Positions 26,773 through 35,902 of a stretch of 43,225 bases of DNA are shown here, piece by piece; position 1 is the first letter of the stretch; every line of letters begins with the position of its first letter. Source of the stretch: Candidatus Poribacteria bacterium (lineage in GTDB: Bacteria; Poribacteria; WGA-4E; UBA9662). Made by a program: the position numbers and the translations under genes. The stretch covers positions 66,410 to 109,634 of the forward strand of contig PBVO01000059.1 in the NCBI GenBank assembly GCA_002729015.1, in the 5' to 3' direction. The notes below the pieces were generated by a model that was given only the letters and a program-made list of their open reading frames with translations, was not told the origin of the DNA and ran no database searches.

Positions 26773-27567
26773 TTAAAAAATCTCCCACAGATCAGGATTA
26801 TCAGTTAGAATCTCTGGTCCATCTGAGAGAATTGCGACTGTGTGTTCGAAATGAGCTGACAAGCTTAAGTCTGAGGTCGCAGCAGTCCATCCATCGTCCA
26901 AGGTAACTGATTGACTCGTACCAATGTTAACCATTGGCTCAATAGCTAATACCATACCTGGTTTTAACCTGGGGCCAGTACCGGGCACTCCCACATTTGG
27001 TACCTGAGGTGGCTCGTGCATCTTTTTTCCAATACCGTGGCCCACAAAGTTATCTGCCACGTAAAAACCATGGGTTTCGACATGAGATTGAACAGCATGA
27101 CATACATCTCCTAACCGATTTCCGGGTTTGGCTTGTTCAATAGCTTTATAGAGTGATTCTTTGGTCACGCTCAGTAATTTTTGAGCTTCTGATGAGATCT
27201 GGCCAACCTTAAAAGTAAAGGCATTATCGCCATGAAAACCATCTAGGAAAATTGCAGTATCAATACTGGCGATTTGACCTTCCTGCAAAATTTGATCTTC
27301 TGTTGGGATACCATGAACAATGACTTCATTAATGGATGAACAGATAGTTGCAGGGTAAGGTGGATGGTTAGGTAACTGGTACCCTAAAAATGAAGACTCT
27401 CCACCTAGTTCCTCAATAGTTTGATGACAAATCTGATCCAATTCTGCTGTCGATATACCGGGTCTGACAGCTTCTCCTACCCGCTGTAACATGATTGATG
27501 CCGAGCGTCCACTTCGTCTCATTTTTTCGATATCTCTTTTTGATTTAAGCCGCATTCGGTTTCGCAT
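26773..27567 (-). CDS. map: Methionine aminopeptidase, type I
   Basis: Map removes the initiator Met from new proteins. The 264-residue protein shows the five metal ligands in order: IDTAIFLDGFHGDNAFTF (two Asp), VGHGIGKKMHEPPQVPN (His), AIEPMVNIG (Glu) and FEHTVAI (Glu). SSINEVIVHGIP is the substrate histidine region. An in-frame ATG four codons later (27555) is an alternative start; neither has a strong Shine-Dalgarno. It lies between miaB and eno on the same strand. Confidence 0.97.
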   Translation of the reverse strand: MRNRMRLKSKRDIEKMRRSGRSASIMLQRVGEAVRPGISTAELDQICHQTIEELGGESSFLGYQLPNHPPYPATICSSINEVIVHGIPTEDQILQEGQIASIDTAIFLDGFHGDNAFTFKVGQISSEAQKLLSVTKESLYKAIEQAKPGNRLGDVCHAVQSHVETHGFYVADNFVGHGIGKKMHEPPQVPNVGVPGTGPRLKPGMVLAIEPMVNIGTSQSVTLDDGWTAATSDLSLSAHFEHTVAILSDGPEILTDNPDLWEIF

Positions 27568-27659
27568 ATAAATTCTTAATTGACTATCCTATTAAATATT
27601 AAGGAGGAGAGTGAGGCAGGAGAAAATCTCAAAATTTGGTTTATTAATCGCTAATGTAA

Positions 27660-29057
27660 TCACTGATTAACGGAGACGATGTCACCAATCAGAGTCTGGG
27701 CTGTGGCTGTATGTATTTTTACTTCTACAGTTTCTCCGACTTTAGTGTTTCTTCGAGGGAAAACCGTAGTTTTGAAACTTTTTGTTTTGCCAAAAAAATC
27801 TTCTGAGGATTTTTTCGATTCACCTTCAATCATTACTTCAACGACTTTACCTATGTAGGTCTGGTTAATCTGTCTGGAGATTTTGTATTGTTGATCTATA
27901 ATTAACTGAAGTCGTTCCACTTTTACTTTTTCTGCGACATCATCAATCAATGATCTATGTGCTCGAGTGCCATCACGATCGGAATATTTGAACATAAAAG
28001 CAGAATCATAACGAATCTCAGCCATCATATCGTAGGTCTTTTGGAAGTCGGCTTCTGTTTCACCACAGAAACCTACAATAATATCAGTACTAATAGCTAA
28101 ATTTGGCATAAGTTTACGCATCCGATTAACTAATGAGCGGTATTCGTCAGCAGTATAGGTACGCTTCATAGTTCGGAGTATGCGAGTAGAACCTGACTGT
28201 AATGGCAAATGAATTTGTTGACAGACTTTTTCACAACTGGCCATGGCTGAAATCATGGGTTCTGAAGCATCACTAGGATGAGGTGAAGTAAACCGAATAC
28301 GTTCTAACCCATCGATTTCATTAAGGGAAATCAGGAGATCTCCAAAATCATTCTGTCCATCGTGATATGAATTGACAGTTTGTCCTAGCAAAACGACTTC
28401 TTTGAATCCTTCATGAACTAACTGGTAACATTCATCCACAAGTTTTGATAAAGCAATGCTTCTCTCTCTTCCACGTGTGAATGGTACAACGCAAAAGGTA
28501 CACATCTTGTCGCAACCTCGCTGAATGGTCAACCATGCTCGGACTCCGTCCTTTCGGATAGGTGAGAGATCCGCATAGTCTTCCGATTTATCTAGCTTGA
28601 GACCAACGAATGGATCTTTAGAGCGAACCGTTTGAATAGCTTGTGGAAGGCTGCGGTAAGCATCTGGCCCTAAGATAATATCAACGAATGGTGCAGCATC
28701 GATGATTTGTTGGCGAAGGTGCTGCGCCATGCAACCACAAACTCCTAGAACAATATCCGGCTTACGTCGTTTTAGGCTGTTAAGATGTTTAAGTCGATGA
28801 AAAACTTTTTCTTCTGCGTTCTCCCGAATAGCACAAGTGTTGATTAAAATGACGTCTGCAGTTTCGGCATTGTTGACCATCTGGTAACCAATATTGGACA
28901 AGATACCTGCCATCAGCTCACTATCACTGATGTTCATTTGACAACCGTAAGTCTCGATATAAGCCGTGGCGGTCATTTGGGAGTATGATGGCGCAACCAA
29001 GAAAGTTGGGTCATCATAGTTCTGTTTATTAGTGTAGAGAGGAAGTTGCTTTTTCAT
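27660..29057 (-). CDS. miaB: tRNA-2-methylthio-N6-dimethylallyladenosine synthase MiaB
   Basis: MiaB is a radical SAM methylthiotransferase that adds a methylthio group to i6A37 in tRNAs reading U-starting codons, including tRNA-Ser. The auxiliary Fe-S cysteines are in ETYGCQMNISDSE, LINTCAIRENAEEKV and VCGCMAQ; the radical SAM motif is RGCDKMCTFCVVPFTRGRE, followed by the SQP/LGQTVNSYHDG region and a C-terminal TRAM domain (about 400-463). The ATG at 29057 with AAGG five bases upstream is preferred over a GTG two codons earlier. A divergent promoter pair separates it from the PhyH gene. Confidence 0.96.
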   Translation of the reverse strand: MKKQLPLYTNKQNYDDPTFLVAPSYSQMTATAYIETYGCQMNISDSELMAGILSNIGYQMVNNAETADVILINTCAIRENAEEKVFHRLKHLNSLKRRKPDIVLGVCGCMAQHLRQQIIDAAPFVDIILGPDAYRSLPQAIQTVRSKDPFVGLKLDKSEDYADLSPIRKDGVRAWLTIQRGCDKMCTFCVVPFTRGRERSIALSKLVDECYQLVHEGFKEVVLLGQTVNSYHDGQNDFGDLLISLNEIDGLERIRFTSPHPSDASEPMISAMASCEKVCQQIHLPLQSGSTRILRTMKRTYTADEYRSLVNRMRKLMPNLAISTDIIVGFCGETEADFQKTYDMMAEIRYDSAFMFKYSDRDGTRAHRSLIDDVAEKVKVERLQLIIDQQYKISRQINQTYIGKVVEVMIEGESKKSSEDFFGKTKSFKTTVFPRRNTKVGETVEVKIHTATAQTLIGDIVSVNQ

Positions 29058-29108
29058 TAGCACCTTGAGTCTTTATAGGTAATTAATAAGACTGAACCAA
29101 ACACTTGT

Positions 29109-29138
29109 ATTATACTTCAGAGCTGAAATTATCTGCAA
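29109..29138 (-). promoter_or_regulatory. Promoter for miaB
   Basis: TTGCAG (29133-29138), an 18-base spacer and a perfect TATAAT (29109-29114) on the minus strand. The start would be near 29102, giving a 45-base leader. Confidence 0.5.
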
Positions 29139-29160
29139 GCTGATGCTGACCAATGCGGAT

Positions 29161-29189
29161 TTGTATGGCTTTTCAGCCTATGATATAAT
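29161..29189 (+). promoter_or_regulatory. Promoter for the divergent PhyH gene
   Basis: TTGTAT (29161-29166), a 17-base spacer and TATAAT (29184-29189) preceded by TG one base upstream (extended -10). The predicted start is about 15 bases before the ATG at 29211. Its layout is very like the thuA promoter (same -10, same TGA, same spacer). Confidence 0.6.
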
Positions 29190-29210
29190 TCATCGCTGTG
29201 AAGGTTACTG

Positions 29211-29963
29211 ATGACGTCTAAATTGGCTCAAGAAGTTTTCGATCAGGGATACTGCGTATTAGAAGGTTTTTTCGACAAAAGTAGCAGAGAGCAAATTATA
29301 TCAATCTTGCATCAAGTTTGGCTAAATGCTAATCGACCCAGCATGGGTGGCCGGTTTGGTTATGTATTACATCCAGTTCTAAAATTTGCTCCCGACCTAG
29401 CTCCCTTCTACGCTCAATCAGAGATAGTAAAACTGATGGCCGAAATTTTACAAGACGAAGTACGTCTTGCTCATAGTGGAGCTATATTGTGCGATGAAAG
29501 CCGAAATTTCTGCGATTGGCATTGCCACTTGAACGGCAGCGAATTCAATCAATGGTACCCAAAAAAAAATACTGATCAAAGGATAAATCGGTTGCTGTGT
29601 AATGTTTACCTACACGGTTCTACGTCAGAAACAGGAGAACTATTAGTCTACCCTCGCAAGACCACGGATTCTTGGCAAATCCCTTTCGAAAACTTACTAT
29701 CAGAATGGGAGGGCCAATCGGTAGTGACCTGCCCTCCAGGATCTGCGGTGATTTTTGATACTGCTCTATTACATGCGGCTCGCCAGCCAACCCAAGCGGG
29801 TCTACGCTACATTTGGGGAGGGCACTACCAAGGTCGAAACAACCTAACCCCACATCGGGAAGACAATTGGTATGAAAGCAACCAAATTGAGCAGTACAGG
29901 CAAGAATACCCATTATTTGGGAGATTGACTGATCCAAAATATAAACCGATTACCATTCGATAG
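29211..29963 (+). CDS. Phytanoyl-CoA dioxygenase-like protein with altered metal motif
   Basis: A 250-residue protein of the PhyH fold. The N-terminus FDQGYCVLEGFFDKSS and the C-terminal block IFDTALLHAARQPTQAGLRYIW give the distal metal ligand H188 and the 2-oxoglutarate arginine R199. At the first ligand pair the usual HxD reads DWHCHLNGS, that is H104-x-H106, so the acidic ligand is missing unless D102 takes over. This could mean altered chemistry or loss of activity. AAGG sits about 9 bases before the ATG. The gene has its own promoter and diverges from miaB. It appears single in its transcription unit. Confidence 0.82.
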   Translation: MTSKLAQEVFDQGYCVLEGFFDKSSREQIISILHQVWLNANRPSMGGRFGYVLHPVLKFAPDLAPFYAQSEIVKLMAEILQDEVRLAHSGAILCDESRNFCDWHCHLNGSEFNQWYPKKNTDQRINRLLCNVYLHGSTSETGELLVYPRKTTDSWQIPFENLLSEWEGQSVVTCPPGSAVIFDTALLHAARQPTQAGLRYIWGGHYQGRNNLTPHREDNWYESNQIEQYRQEYPLFGRLTDPKYKPITIR

Positions 29964-30064
29964 CATAGTATGGTGCCAAAAACTATAATATGTTATATCC
30001 CTTTAGCAAAAAACACAAAATACAAAACCTTATTTCATCCCTAGATAAGTGTTAGGCAAATGAT

Positions 30065-30499
30065 ATGGCTCGTCGAAATCTTCAAATCCCAAAAACTGTA
30101 AAGTGGATCGATAGTAGTTCACTAAAACAAAAAATTAATTACCAGGTATCAATTGATCGAAATGGAATCGTCCATTTTTCTCGTAGTTTTAACAACTTGA
30201 TTGGCGATTTATCAGAGGTACGTGTTGGTTACGATCGAACAAAAGAAGATCTATACATCTTATTTGTTGCTGATGGGGGGGATGCGCAGATTCGTCAAAA
30301 TGGGAAGCATAAACTAGTTTTGTATCGAAAGGCCTTAAGTTGTTTAGACTTAATGCCAGATCCCAAAAAAGGTCGTGAGTTGCTTTTTACTGAAGAAAAT
30401 GGTCTTGAAGTTGATGAAGATCAGAAACTAGTTCGTCTTAGCTATGAACAAGCTACTTATCGTCAACTTAGAAGAAAAAAAATGCCCGAGTATTTATAA
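30065..30499 (+). CDS. Hypothetical protein
   Basis: I do not recognise this 144-residue protein. It is soluble, with a basic N-terminus (MARRNLQIPKTVKW), several short beta strands (VHFSRSFNNL, LYILFVADG, HKLVLYRKAL) and a helical, Lys-rich C-terminus. Codon use looks like that of its neighbours and the frame is open well beyond chance for this AT content, so it is probably real. A TATAAT at 29984-29989 with a weak -35 could drive it. No clear Shine-Dalgarno precedes the ATG. Confidence 0.6.
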   Translation: MARRNLQIPKTVKWIDSSSLKQKINYQVSIDRNGIVHFSRSFNNLIGDLSEVRVGYDRTKEDLYILFVADGGDAQIRQNGKHKLVLYRKALSCLDLMPDPKKGRELLFTEENGLEVDEDQKLVRLSYEQATYRQLRRKKMPEYL

Positions 30500-31023
30500 T
30501 CAAATACTCATGGGATTTGGGTGGGTATTGAATAGATCGCGAACTTTTAAAAATTGCACACACAAAAGTGTTAATCAGGCTTAAAAGACAAGAAATTGGC
30601 CTAAGTAGAGATAGTTTACCAACAAAACTACCCTGAAAATTTCACATCGCTTCGGTTAGGATGACCGAAGCGCGTCGTTGCCGGATTTTCATGTTGATAA
30701 TCTATTCTATACAAAGGCCTTGTGCATCTATTTTCTCCATTATCGTTTTTGTTCCGTTCTGTCACGGGAAGAAGGAATTTCGTCTAGAATTGGCAATACT
30801 TGATTTTTCTTTCGTAAGAACTCATATCCTCATTGGATGGTATTATATTGAAATAGTTGACATTTCTGGTTTGCCTCTACTAGTAAACTCGGCTATAGTA
30901 TTACCCATATCTTATATGAATTATTAGCTGGTTACGTTGCCTCAGAAGATATTTAACAATAGAATTGTAGCGTCGCTTGGCTAAACTAAGTTTCAATTAT
31001 CACAGACAAAGAGAGAAAATTGG
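30500..31023 (+). other. Long intergenic region with a palindromic hairpin
   Basis: About 520 bases without a convincing gene. A perfect 9-bp inverted repeat, CGCTTCGGT (30648-30656) and ACCGAAGCG (30664-30672) with a 7-base spacer, stands out by its high GC in AT-rich surroundings. It has no T run, so it is either a factor-dependent terminator or an operator. An 88-codon frame starting inside the hairpin is probably chance. GAGAG lies before the aminotransferase ATG at 31024. Confidence 0.5.
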
Positions 31024-32247
31024 ATGTCTAAAAAATTGGCTATTGACGGTGGAATACCAGTCCGATCTAATCAACCTTGGTTGACTTGGCCCTTAGTTAA
31101 CCAACAAGAATGGGAAACTGAAATCGAGCCCAAAATGCGAGCTGTTTATCTCAGCGCTAACGAAGGTTTACCTGGTACAAAATCACAAGAATTTAGTCAG
31201 TCTTATGCTAATTATACTGGTACTAAATATGCTACTTTTTTACCACATGGTACTGACGCCATTAGCGCTGCTGTTTCCGCTGTATTAGATCTTGATGGAT
31301 TTGGGGACGGTGGGGAAATCATTACCACTAACTACACCTTTGTTGCTACCGCTTCAGCTGTTCTCGATAGAAGATGTTCAGTGGCTTTCGTTGATATTGA
31401 TTCCGATAATTTTACAATTGACCCTACCGCTTTAGAATCTGCTATTACTGACCGTACGAGGGCTATCTTAGTAGTTCACCTCGGTGGGCACCCAGCTGAC
31501 ATGTTCACCATTAATCAGATTGCACAAAAACATGGTTTAAAAGTTATCGAAGATTGTGCTCAAGCACACGGTGCCGAATCCAACGGTAAAAAAGTCGGAT
31601 CTCTGGGTGATGCTGGAGCCTTCAGTTTTCAATCATCAAAGAACTTAACCTCTGGCGAAGGAGGTATGGTTACCACTAATGATGAAATGACCCATCATTT
31701 AGTACACGCCTTTATGAATGTTGGGCGGGAACCATCCGGTGCAAGATGGGAATACCCAAGACTTGGTTGGAATTATCGACCATCCGAGTACTTAGCAGTA
31801 TTACTAATGAAGAGGCTAGAAAAATTGGAAGTGCAAACCGATATTCGTAATGCCAATGCAAATTATCTGTCGGCCGAATTTAAACAAATTGAAGGAATTA
31901 TACCTCCACACAACAGTCATTGGGTTACGAAGCATGGATATCATCTTTATATGATGCGTTATCAATCAGAAGCATTTGGTGGGAAATCGCGAGCCGAATT
32001 CATGCGGGCTCTCGAGGCAGAGGGTATTCCGGTATCCAGTGGGTATGGACAACCATTGTCCCAAGAAGGTGGCATGCAAAGAGTATTCGACCAATACCCA
32101 CATCTGATTCGAGTATTACCTTGTCCGAATGTAGAGCGAGTTTGTTCAGAGAGTATCTGGTTATTTCAAAACATTCTGCTCGGCTCACAAAAAGATATGG
32201 ATCAAATTATAGAAGCGACAACCAAAATCCAAGGAGCTTGGAGTTAG
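31024..32247 (+). CDS. DegT/DnrJ/EryC1/StrS family PLP-dependent aminotransferase
   Basis: A 407-residue fold-type I sugar aminotransferase. The conserved blocks are the FLPHGTDAISAAV region, NYTFVATASAVL, EDCAQAHGA (D177, contacts the PLP ring nitrogen) and SFQSSKNLTSGEGG with K206 as the PLP lysine. Such enzymes transfer an amino group to keto-sugars for glycan or antibiotic building, or act as 3-amino-5-hydroxybenzoate synthases; some of the same family accompany Gfo/Idh oxidoreductases, as here with the convergent neighbour. No signal peptide. Substrate unknown. Confidence 0.93.
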   Translation: MSKKLAIDGGIPVRSNQPWLTWPLVNQQEWETEIEPKMRAVYLSANEGLPGTKSQEFSQSYANYTGTKYATFLPHGTDAISAAVSAVLDLDGFGDGGEIITTNYTFVATASAVLDRRCSVAFVDIDSDNFTIDPTALESAITDRTRAILVVHLGGHPADMFTINQIAQKHGLKVIEDCAQAHGAESNGKKVGSLGDAGAFSFQSSKNLTSGEGGMVTTNDEMTHHLVHAFMNVGREPSGARWEYPRLGWNYRPSEYLAVLLMKRLEKLEVQTDIRNANANYLSAEFKQIEGIIPPHNSHWVTKHGYHLYMMRYQSEAFGGKSRAEFMRALEAEGIPVSSGYGQPLSQEGGMQRVFDQYPHLIRVLPCPNVERVCSESIWLFQNILLGSQKDMDQIIEATTKIQGAWS

Positions 32248-32424
32248 TAGCATATTACTACCCTGTTGTATGCGCATGTATTTAACTGCGTACTATGTTT
32301 TGTATCTTACCTTCATTTTATAAAAATGCCTGTAATCATTTATGAATGACTTGATAATTTGTAAAACAGAATTTCCGTATGGAAGTCCATCGGTAAATAA
32401 ACACATCAGTTTAGCCTGACTGGT

Positions 32425-33555
32425 TTAATTCTGTGTATTCAACAATGGGTGAACTCGATCCTGTAATGGAATTTTCAGGCGAGAACCATTCGATAGATGG
32501 GAAAGGTAAACCCCTTGAACCATTTCAGAAATATAAATAGCGTTTTGTACGCTGGACAGTGGATCTCGATTTTCTTCTATTGACTCAATCAGATCTTGGA
32601 TCAAAATCTGGTTGCCCAAATGAAGGAAAGTCTTCCAAAGCCTTTCTTCATCGTATAAATCATGCCAGCCGGGCACAAAAACCTTCTCCCAACCCAAATG
32701 AGTCTGATCAGGTAAAAAACGAGGGGCTGGATAAACAAAGTAATTTCCGGGTTCTCTTAACTCAATTCTGGCCAACTCACATTCTAAGGATAGACCAAAT
32801 AGATTACTAAATTTTGATCGATTTGGAATAGCTAGGTTGGCGGTCGATTCGAAATAGCCGCGAATACCTTGATCAAAACCGAAGGTCGCACTGATCGAGT
32901 CGCCCATAATTGGACCGACGGGTTGTTTCCCCTGACGAGTATCACTAATAGTTGCATTTCGCCTGTCTTGCAGAATATGACCTGTAACCCAACGCGGCAA
33001 ACCAGCAAAAGTAATCATCAGATCGAACAAATGTGTACCATGTAGTAAAAGTTCTTCACCACCACCTCTACTATCATCTTTTGGTCGAGCCCACATGCGT
33101 AAAAGTTGACCGTACTTATTGGATTTGACATCAATGATAGCCTTTTTTATAGCTGGCATAGCTCTCCACTGATGAGCAATTGCCATCTTAATATTTGCTC
33201 TATCACAAGCCCTCGCAATTTTATCTACCTCAGCTAACTCGCTTGCTACTGGTTTTTCACAATAAATGTGACTGCCTACTGACGCTGAGGCTTCAACCAT
33301 TGCTAAGCGCTCGGTAACCCAACCAGGAGCGATACTCACCAATTCTGGTTTTTCCGTTTTCAACATTTTCTGGTAGTCACGGTATAAATTTGACAGCTGT
33401 AGCCGCCGTCCAGCCTGTTGTAAGCCAATAGGATTGGTATCCGCGATAGCAACCAATTCGACATGGTCCAAACCAGAGAATACACGGTCAAGGCCATGTC
33501 CATAATCGCCCTGCCCGCTTGATCCGATTATCGCAGCCCTATACTTTTTTCTCAC
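32425..33555 (-). CDS. Gfo/Idh/MocA family oxidoreductase
   Basis: A 376-residue NAD(P)-dependent sugar or inositol dehydrogenase-type protein. A Rossmann N-terminus (AAIIGSSGQGDYG, residues 7-19), the IYCEKPVASE motif (EKP near residue 98) and a C-terminal alpha/beta domain with GGGEELLLHGTHLFDLMI place it in the family. Translation starts at a GTG (33555) with AGGAAGG 12 bases upstream. It converges with the DegT aminotransferase gene; the two could act in the same sugar pathway, since a keto-sugar made by an oxidoreductase is the usual aminotransferase substrate. This link is inference. Confidence 0.93.
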   Translation of the reverse strand: MRKKYRAAIIGSSGQGDYGHGLDRVFSGLDHVELVAIADTNPIGLQQAGRRLQLSNLYRDYQKMLKTEKPELVSIAPGWVTERLAMVEASASVGSHIYCEKPVASELAEVDKIARACDRANIKMAIAHQWRAMPAIKKAIIDVKSNKYGQLLRMWARPKDDSRGGGEELLLHGTHLFDLMITFAGLPRWVTGHILQDRRNATISDTRQGKQPVGPIMGDSISATFGFDQGIRGYFESTANLAIPNRSKFSNLFGLSLECELARIELREPGNYFVYPAPRFLPDQTHLGWEKVFVPGWHDLYDEERLWKTFLHLGNQILIQDLIESIEENRDPLSSVQNAIYISEMVQGVYLSHLSNGSRLKIPLQDRVHPLLNTQN

Positions 33556-33854
33556 TATCTTTTATTACCTTCCTACCTGTTCTCTATCTGTAACCTTCAG
33601 TTAATTGGAAATGTAAAGTTGACTAACTAGTTCATTAATTTACCTAATAAAGCGAGTATCAGTCCATAGGATACACAACGCCGATTTATCTTTCTATGCT
33701 CATATAAAGCAGGAAAGATAGATAATACGTTAGCCTCAAAAACATCATTGGCTTAATTTGGCTTTTGGTATCTCTTGAATACTGATGATCTCAAAGTACT
33801 TTTCCATGTCTACTTGAATAAAACTTGACTAGTTTTTTTCTTATTCAATTTCAA
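33556..33854. other. Intergenic region with two inverted repeats
   Basis: The gap between argS and the Gfo/Idh gene (both minus strand). A nested hairpin is formed by TATCTTTC (33687-33694) with GAAAGATA (33713-33720) and TGCT (33697-33700) with AGCA (33708-33711). A second, AT-only 8-bp repeat, TTGAATAA (33814-33821) and TTATTCAA (33841-33848), lies just after the argS stop. Neither has a T run on the transcribed strand. No gene is seen. Confidence 0.45.
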
Positions 33855-35567
33855 TTACATTCTTTCTGGAGTCGAAAGGCCAAGAATCCTTAGCCCATTT
33901 CGCAGAACGATTTGCAAACATGAAACTAGTGCTAACCTTGCATAGCTAAGATCCATTTGCTCAACGTTTAACACCCTAGATTTGTTGTAAAAAGTATGGA
34001 ATTGATTGGCTAAATCTTGTAGGTAGTTAACTAAGCGATGAGGCTGACGATTATCCGCAGCTGCAATAACTAATTGTGGAAATTCGGCCATCTTCCTAAT
34101 CATTTGTTGCTCATCTATCGAATTCAGTAAGCTTAAATCGGCCTTTTGAAACCCATACGCCCCAAGCCCTCGTTGGGTCATCTCACGAAAAATACTACAG
34201 GATCGGGCATAAGCATACTGCAAATAAAAGACAGGGTTATCATTAGCTCGCTTAAGGGCTAGGTCAAAATCAAAATCAAGATGACTATTGTTAGAACGGT
34301 TTAAAAAAAAGTAACGAGCGACATCCACAGCGAAATGCTCATCAACCGATTCTGCCAATCGATCAAGTAGATTATCTAGGGTGATTAGTTGCCCTTTTCG
34401 CTTGGACATATCAACTTTCTGACCGGTGGAGTCGACCAAACTAACCTGCTGGATAATCAGGCATTCTAACCGGCTTTGATCATATCCTAAAGCTCGAAGT
34501 AAACACTCCAGATGCGAAATATGCCCTTGGTGATCAGGACCCAAAAGATCAATCAACGTATGAAAACCACGATTGAATTTGTTTTGGTGATAGGCTGCAT
34601 CCGGAACAAAATAAGTGTACTCACCGTCGCTCTTAACTACGACTGTATCCTTATCATCACCAAAATCAGTCATTTTAAACCAAGTAGCACCTTCGGATTC
34701 ATAGAGTAGATTTCGATCTTTGAATGACTGAATGATTTGTTCTGGGGCACCAGACTCACGAATATCTTTCTCGCTTGACCAGACATTGAACTCAACTCCA
34801 AATCGTTCTAGTGATTTCTTCTGATCAGATAGTAGCCGTTCAACGGCGAGATCACAAAAAATTCTAATTCGATTATTTTCCGATAAATATAGGTATTTAT
34901 TGCCAACTTCCTGCTTTAATTTTTCTGCCAATTCAACAAGGTATTCTCCCTGATAACCTCCTTCAGGAATTTCCAGATTAGAGTGACCGAATTGCTGTCG
35001 GTATCGCACATCTAGTGATGCTCCAAGTCTCAGAACTTGTCCTCCAGCATCATTAATATAAAATTCGCTTGTTGCTTGATAACCAGCCATATTTAAAAGG
35101 TTGACAATAGTAGAACCAACTGCAGCAGCTCGCCCACTAACAATATTGAGTGGCCCAGTCGGGTTAGCGCTAACAAACTCTACAAGTATTTTTTTGCCTT
35201 GCCCGTGTTCAGTATGACCAAACTTGTCACCACGCAGATAAATTTCTTTTAAGGAAGAAGTCATCCAGTTATTATCAATGAAAATATTAATAAAACCTGG
35301 ACCTGCCACGTCAATCCGGTTGATCAACGGTTGTTTTTCTAAATCAATTTTATCTACAATAATCTCAGCAACCTTTCGTGGCTTAATGCCAGCGGACTTA
35401 GCCAAAGATAAAGCAATTGGAGAAGCAATGTCGCCGTGTTCTGGGGTTTTGGTAGGTGAAAAGACAATCTTAGGTATTTTGTCTATTTTTAGCTCGTTGA
35501 TGTTTACTGCTATCTGGATCGCTGTTTCTAATACTTTGTGAATATCGTTTTTGATCTGTTCAATCAT
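33855..35567 (-). CDS. argS: Arginyl-tRNA synthetase
   Basis: ArgRS charges tRNA-Arg. The first 110 or so residues are the Add-1 domain, the class I catalytic core follows with VEFVSANPTGPLNIVSGRA (HIGH-like region: HVGH is replaced by LNIV), and KMSKS is represented by VDMSKRKGQL. The DALR anticodon-binding domain closes the C-terminus, with YARSCSIF and the final LGLSTPERM. The ATG at 35567 is preferred because GGAG lies 9 bases upstream; an in-frame ATG 14 codons earlier has no RBS. The result is 570 residues, near the usual length. The window also holds tRNA-Arg(ACG). Confidence 0.96.
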   Translation of the reverse strand: MIEQIKNDIHKVLETAIQIAVNINELKIDKIPKIVFSPTKTPEHGDIASPIALSLAKSAGIKPRKVAEIIVDKIDLEKQPLINRIDVAGPGFINIFIDNNWMTSSLKEIYLRGDKFGHTEHGQGKKILVEFVSANPTGPLNIVSGRAAAVGSTIVNLLNMAGYQATSEFYINDAGGQVLRLGASLDVRYRQQFGHSNLEIPEGGYQGEYLVELAEKLKQEVGNKYLYLSENNRIRIFCDLAVERLLSDQKKSLERFGVEFNVWSSEKDIRESGAPEQIIQSFKDRNLLYESEGATWFKMTDFGDDKDTVVVKSDGEYTYFVPDAAYHQNKFNRGFHTLIDLLGPDHQGHISHLECLLRALGYDQSRLECLIIQQVSLVDSTGQKVDMSKRKGQLITLDNLLDRLAESVDEHFAVDVARYFFLNRSNNSHLDFDFDLALKRANDNPVFYLQYAYARSCSIFREMTQRGLGAYGFQKADLSLLNSIDEQQMIRKMAEFPQLVIAAADNRQPHRLVNYLQDLANQFHTFYNKSRVLNVEQMDLSYARLALVSCLQIVLRNGLRILGLSTPERM

Positions 35568-35902
35568 TTCAATTTTCTCCGTTGGGCTTTTCTTTTTATT
35601 TCTACACACAGAGCAAAGAAAAATGAGTTAGTTAACGTATTTAATTTCTGCTTTATTGTGTATTTGTATTATTTGGGTTTACTTTTTATTTTTTGTTTCA
35701 CACAATTTTTTATTTGTGTGCAAAGCCTCCAAACACAGCATAAAATTTGACGATAGACCAAGAAAAATAAAATAGCCCTATGAAAACACACCACAAAATT
35801 TTTAAGGAAACGACCCAATGCAAAAATGCCCAACCTCTTCTGATATTATACTAAGTAAAAAATAATTGTGATTTGTATAATCAGAAACTTGAGATATTCG
35901 CC
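35568..35902 (-). other. AT-rich leader region upstream of argS
   Basis: About 335 bases, strongly AT-rich. On the minus strand a TATAAT (35845-35850) lacks a good -35; if used, argS would have a leader of about 270 bases. A 7-bp hairpin, CACACAA (35699-35705) and TTGTGTG (35714-35720), lies inside it. I looked for a T-box motif and found none. Confidence 0.4.

Noticed and set aside
30661..30927. Plus-strand 88-codon frame in the gap before the aminotransferase
   Set aside because: Starts inside a perfect hairpin, has no RBS and reads like random AT-rich translation.
33814..33848. Terminator after argS formed by the 8-bp AT-only repeat
   Set aside because: The stem has almost no GC and no T run follows on the transcribed strand; too weak to call.
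35568..35902. T-box riboswitch before argS
   Set aside because: The AT-rich leader lacks the conserved T-box and specifier-loop sequences on the coding strand.
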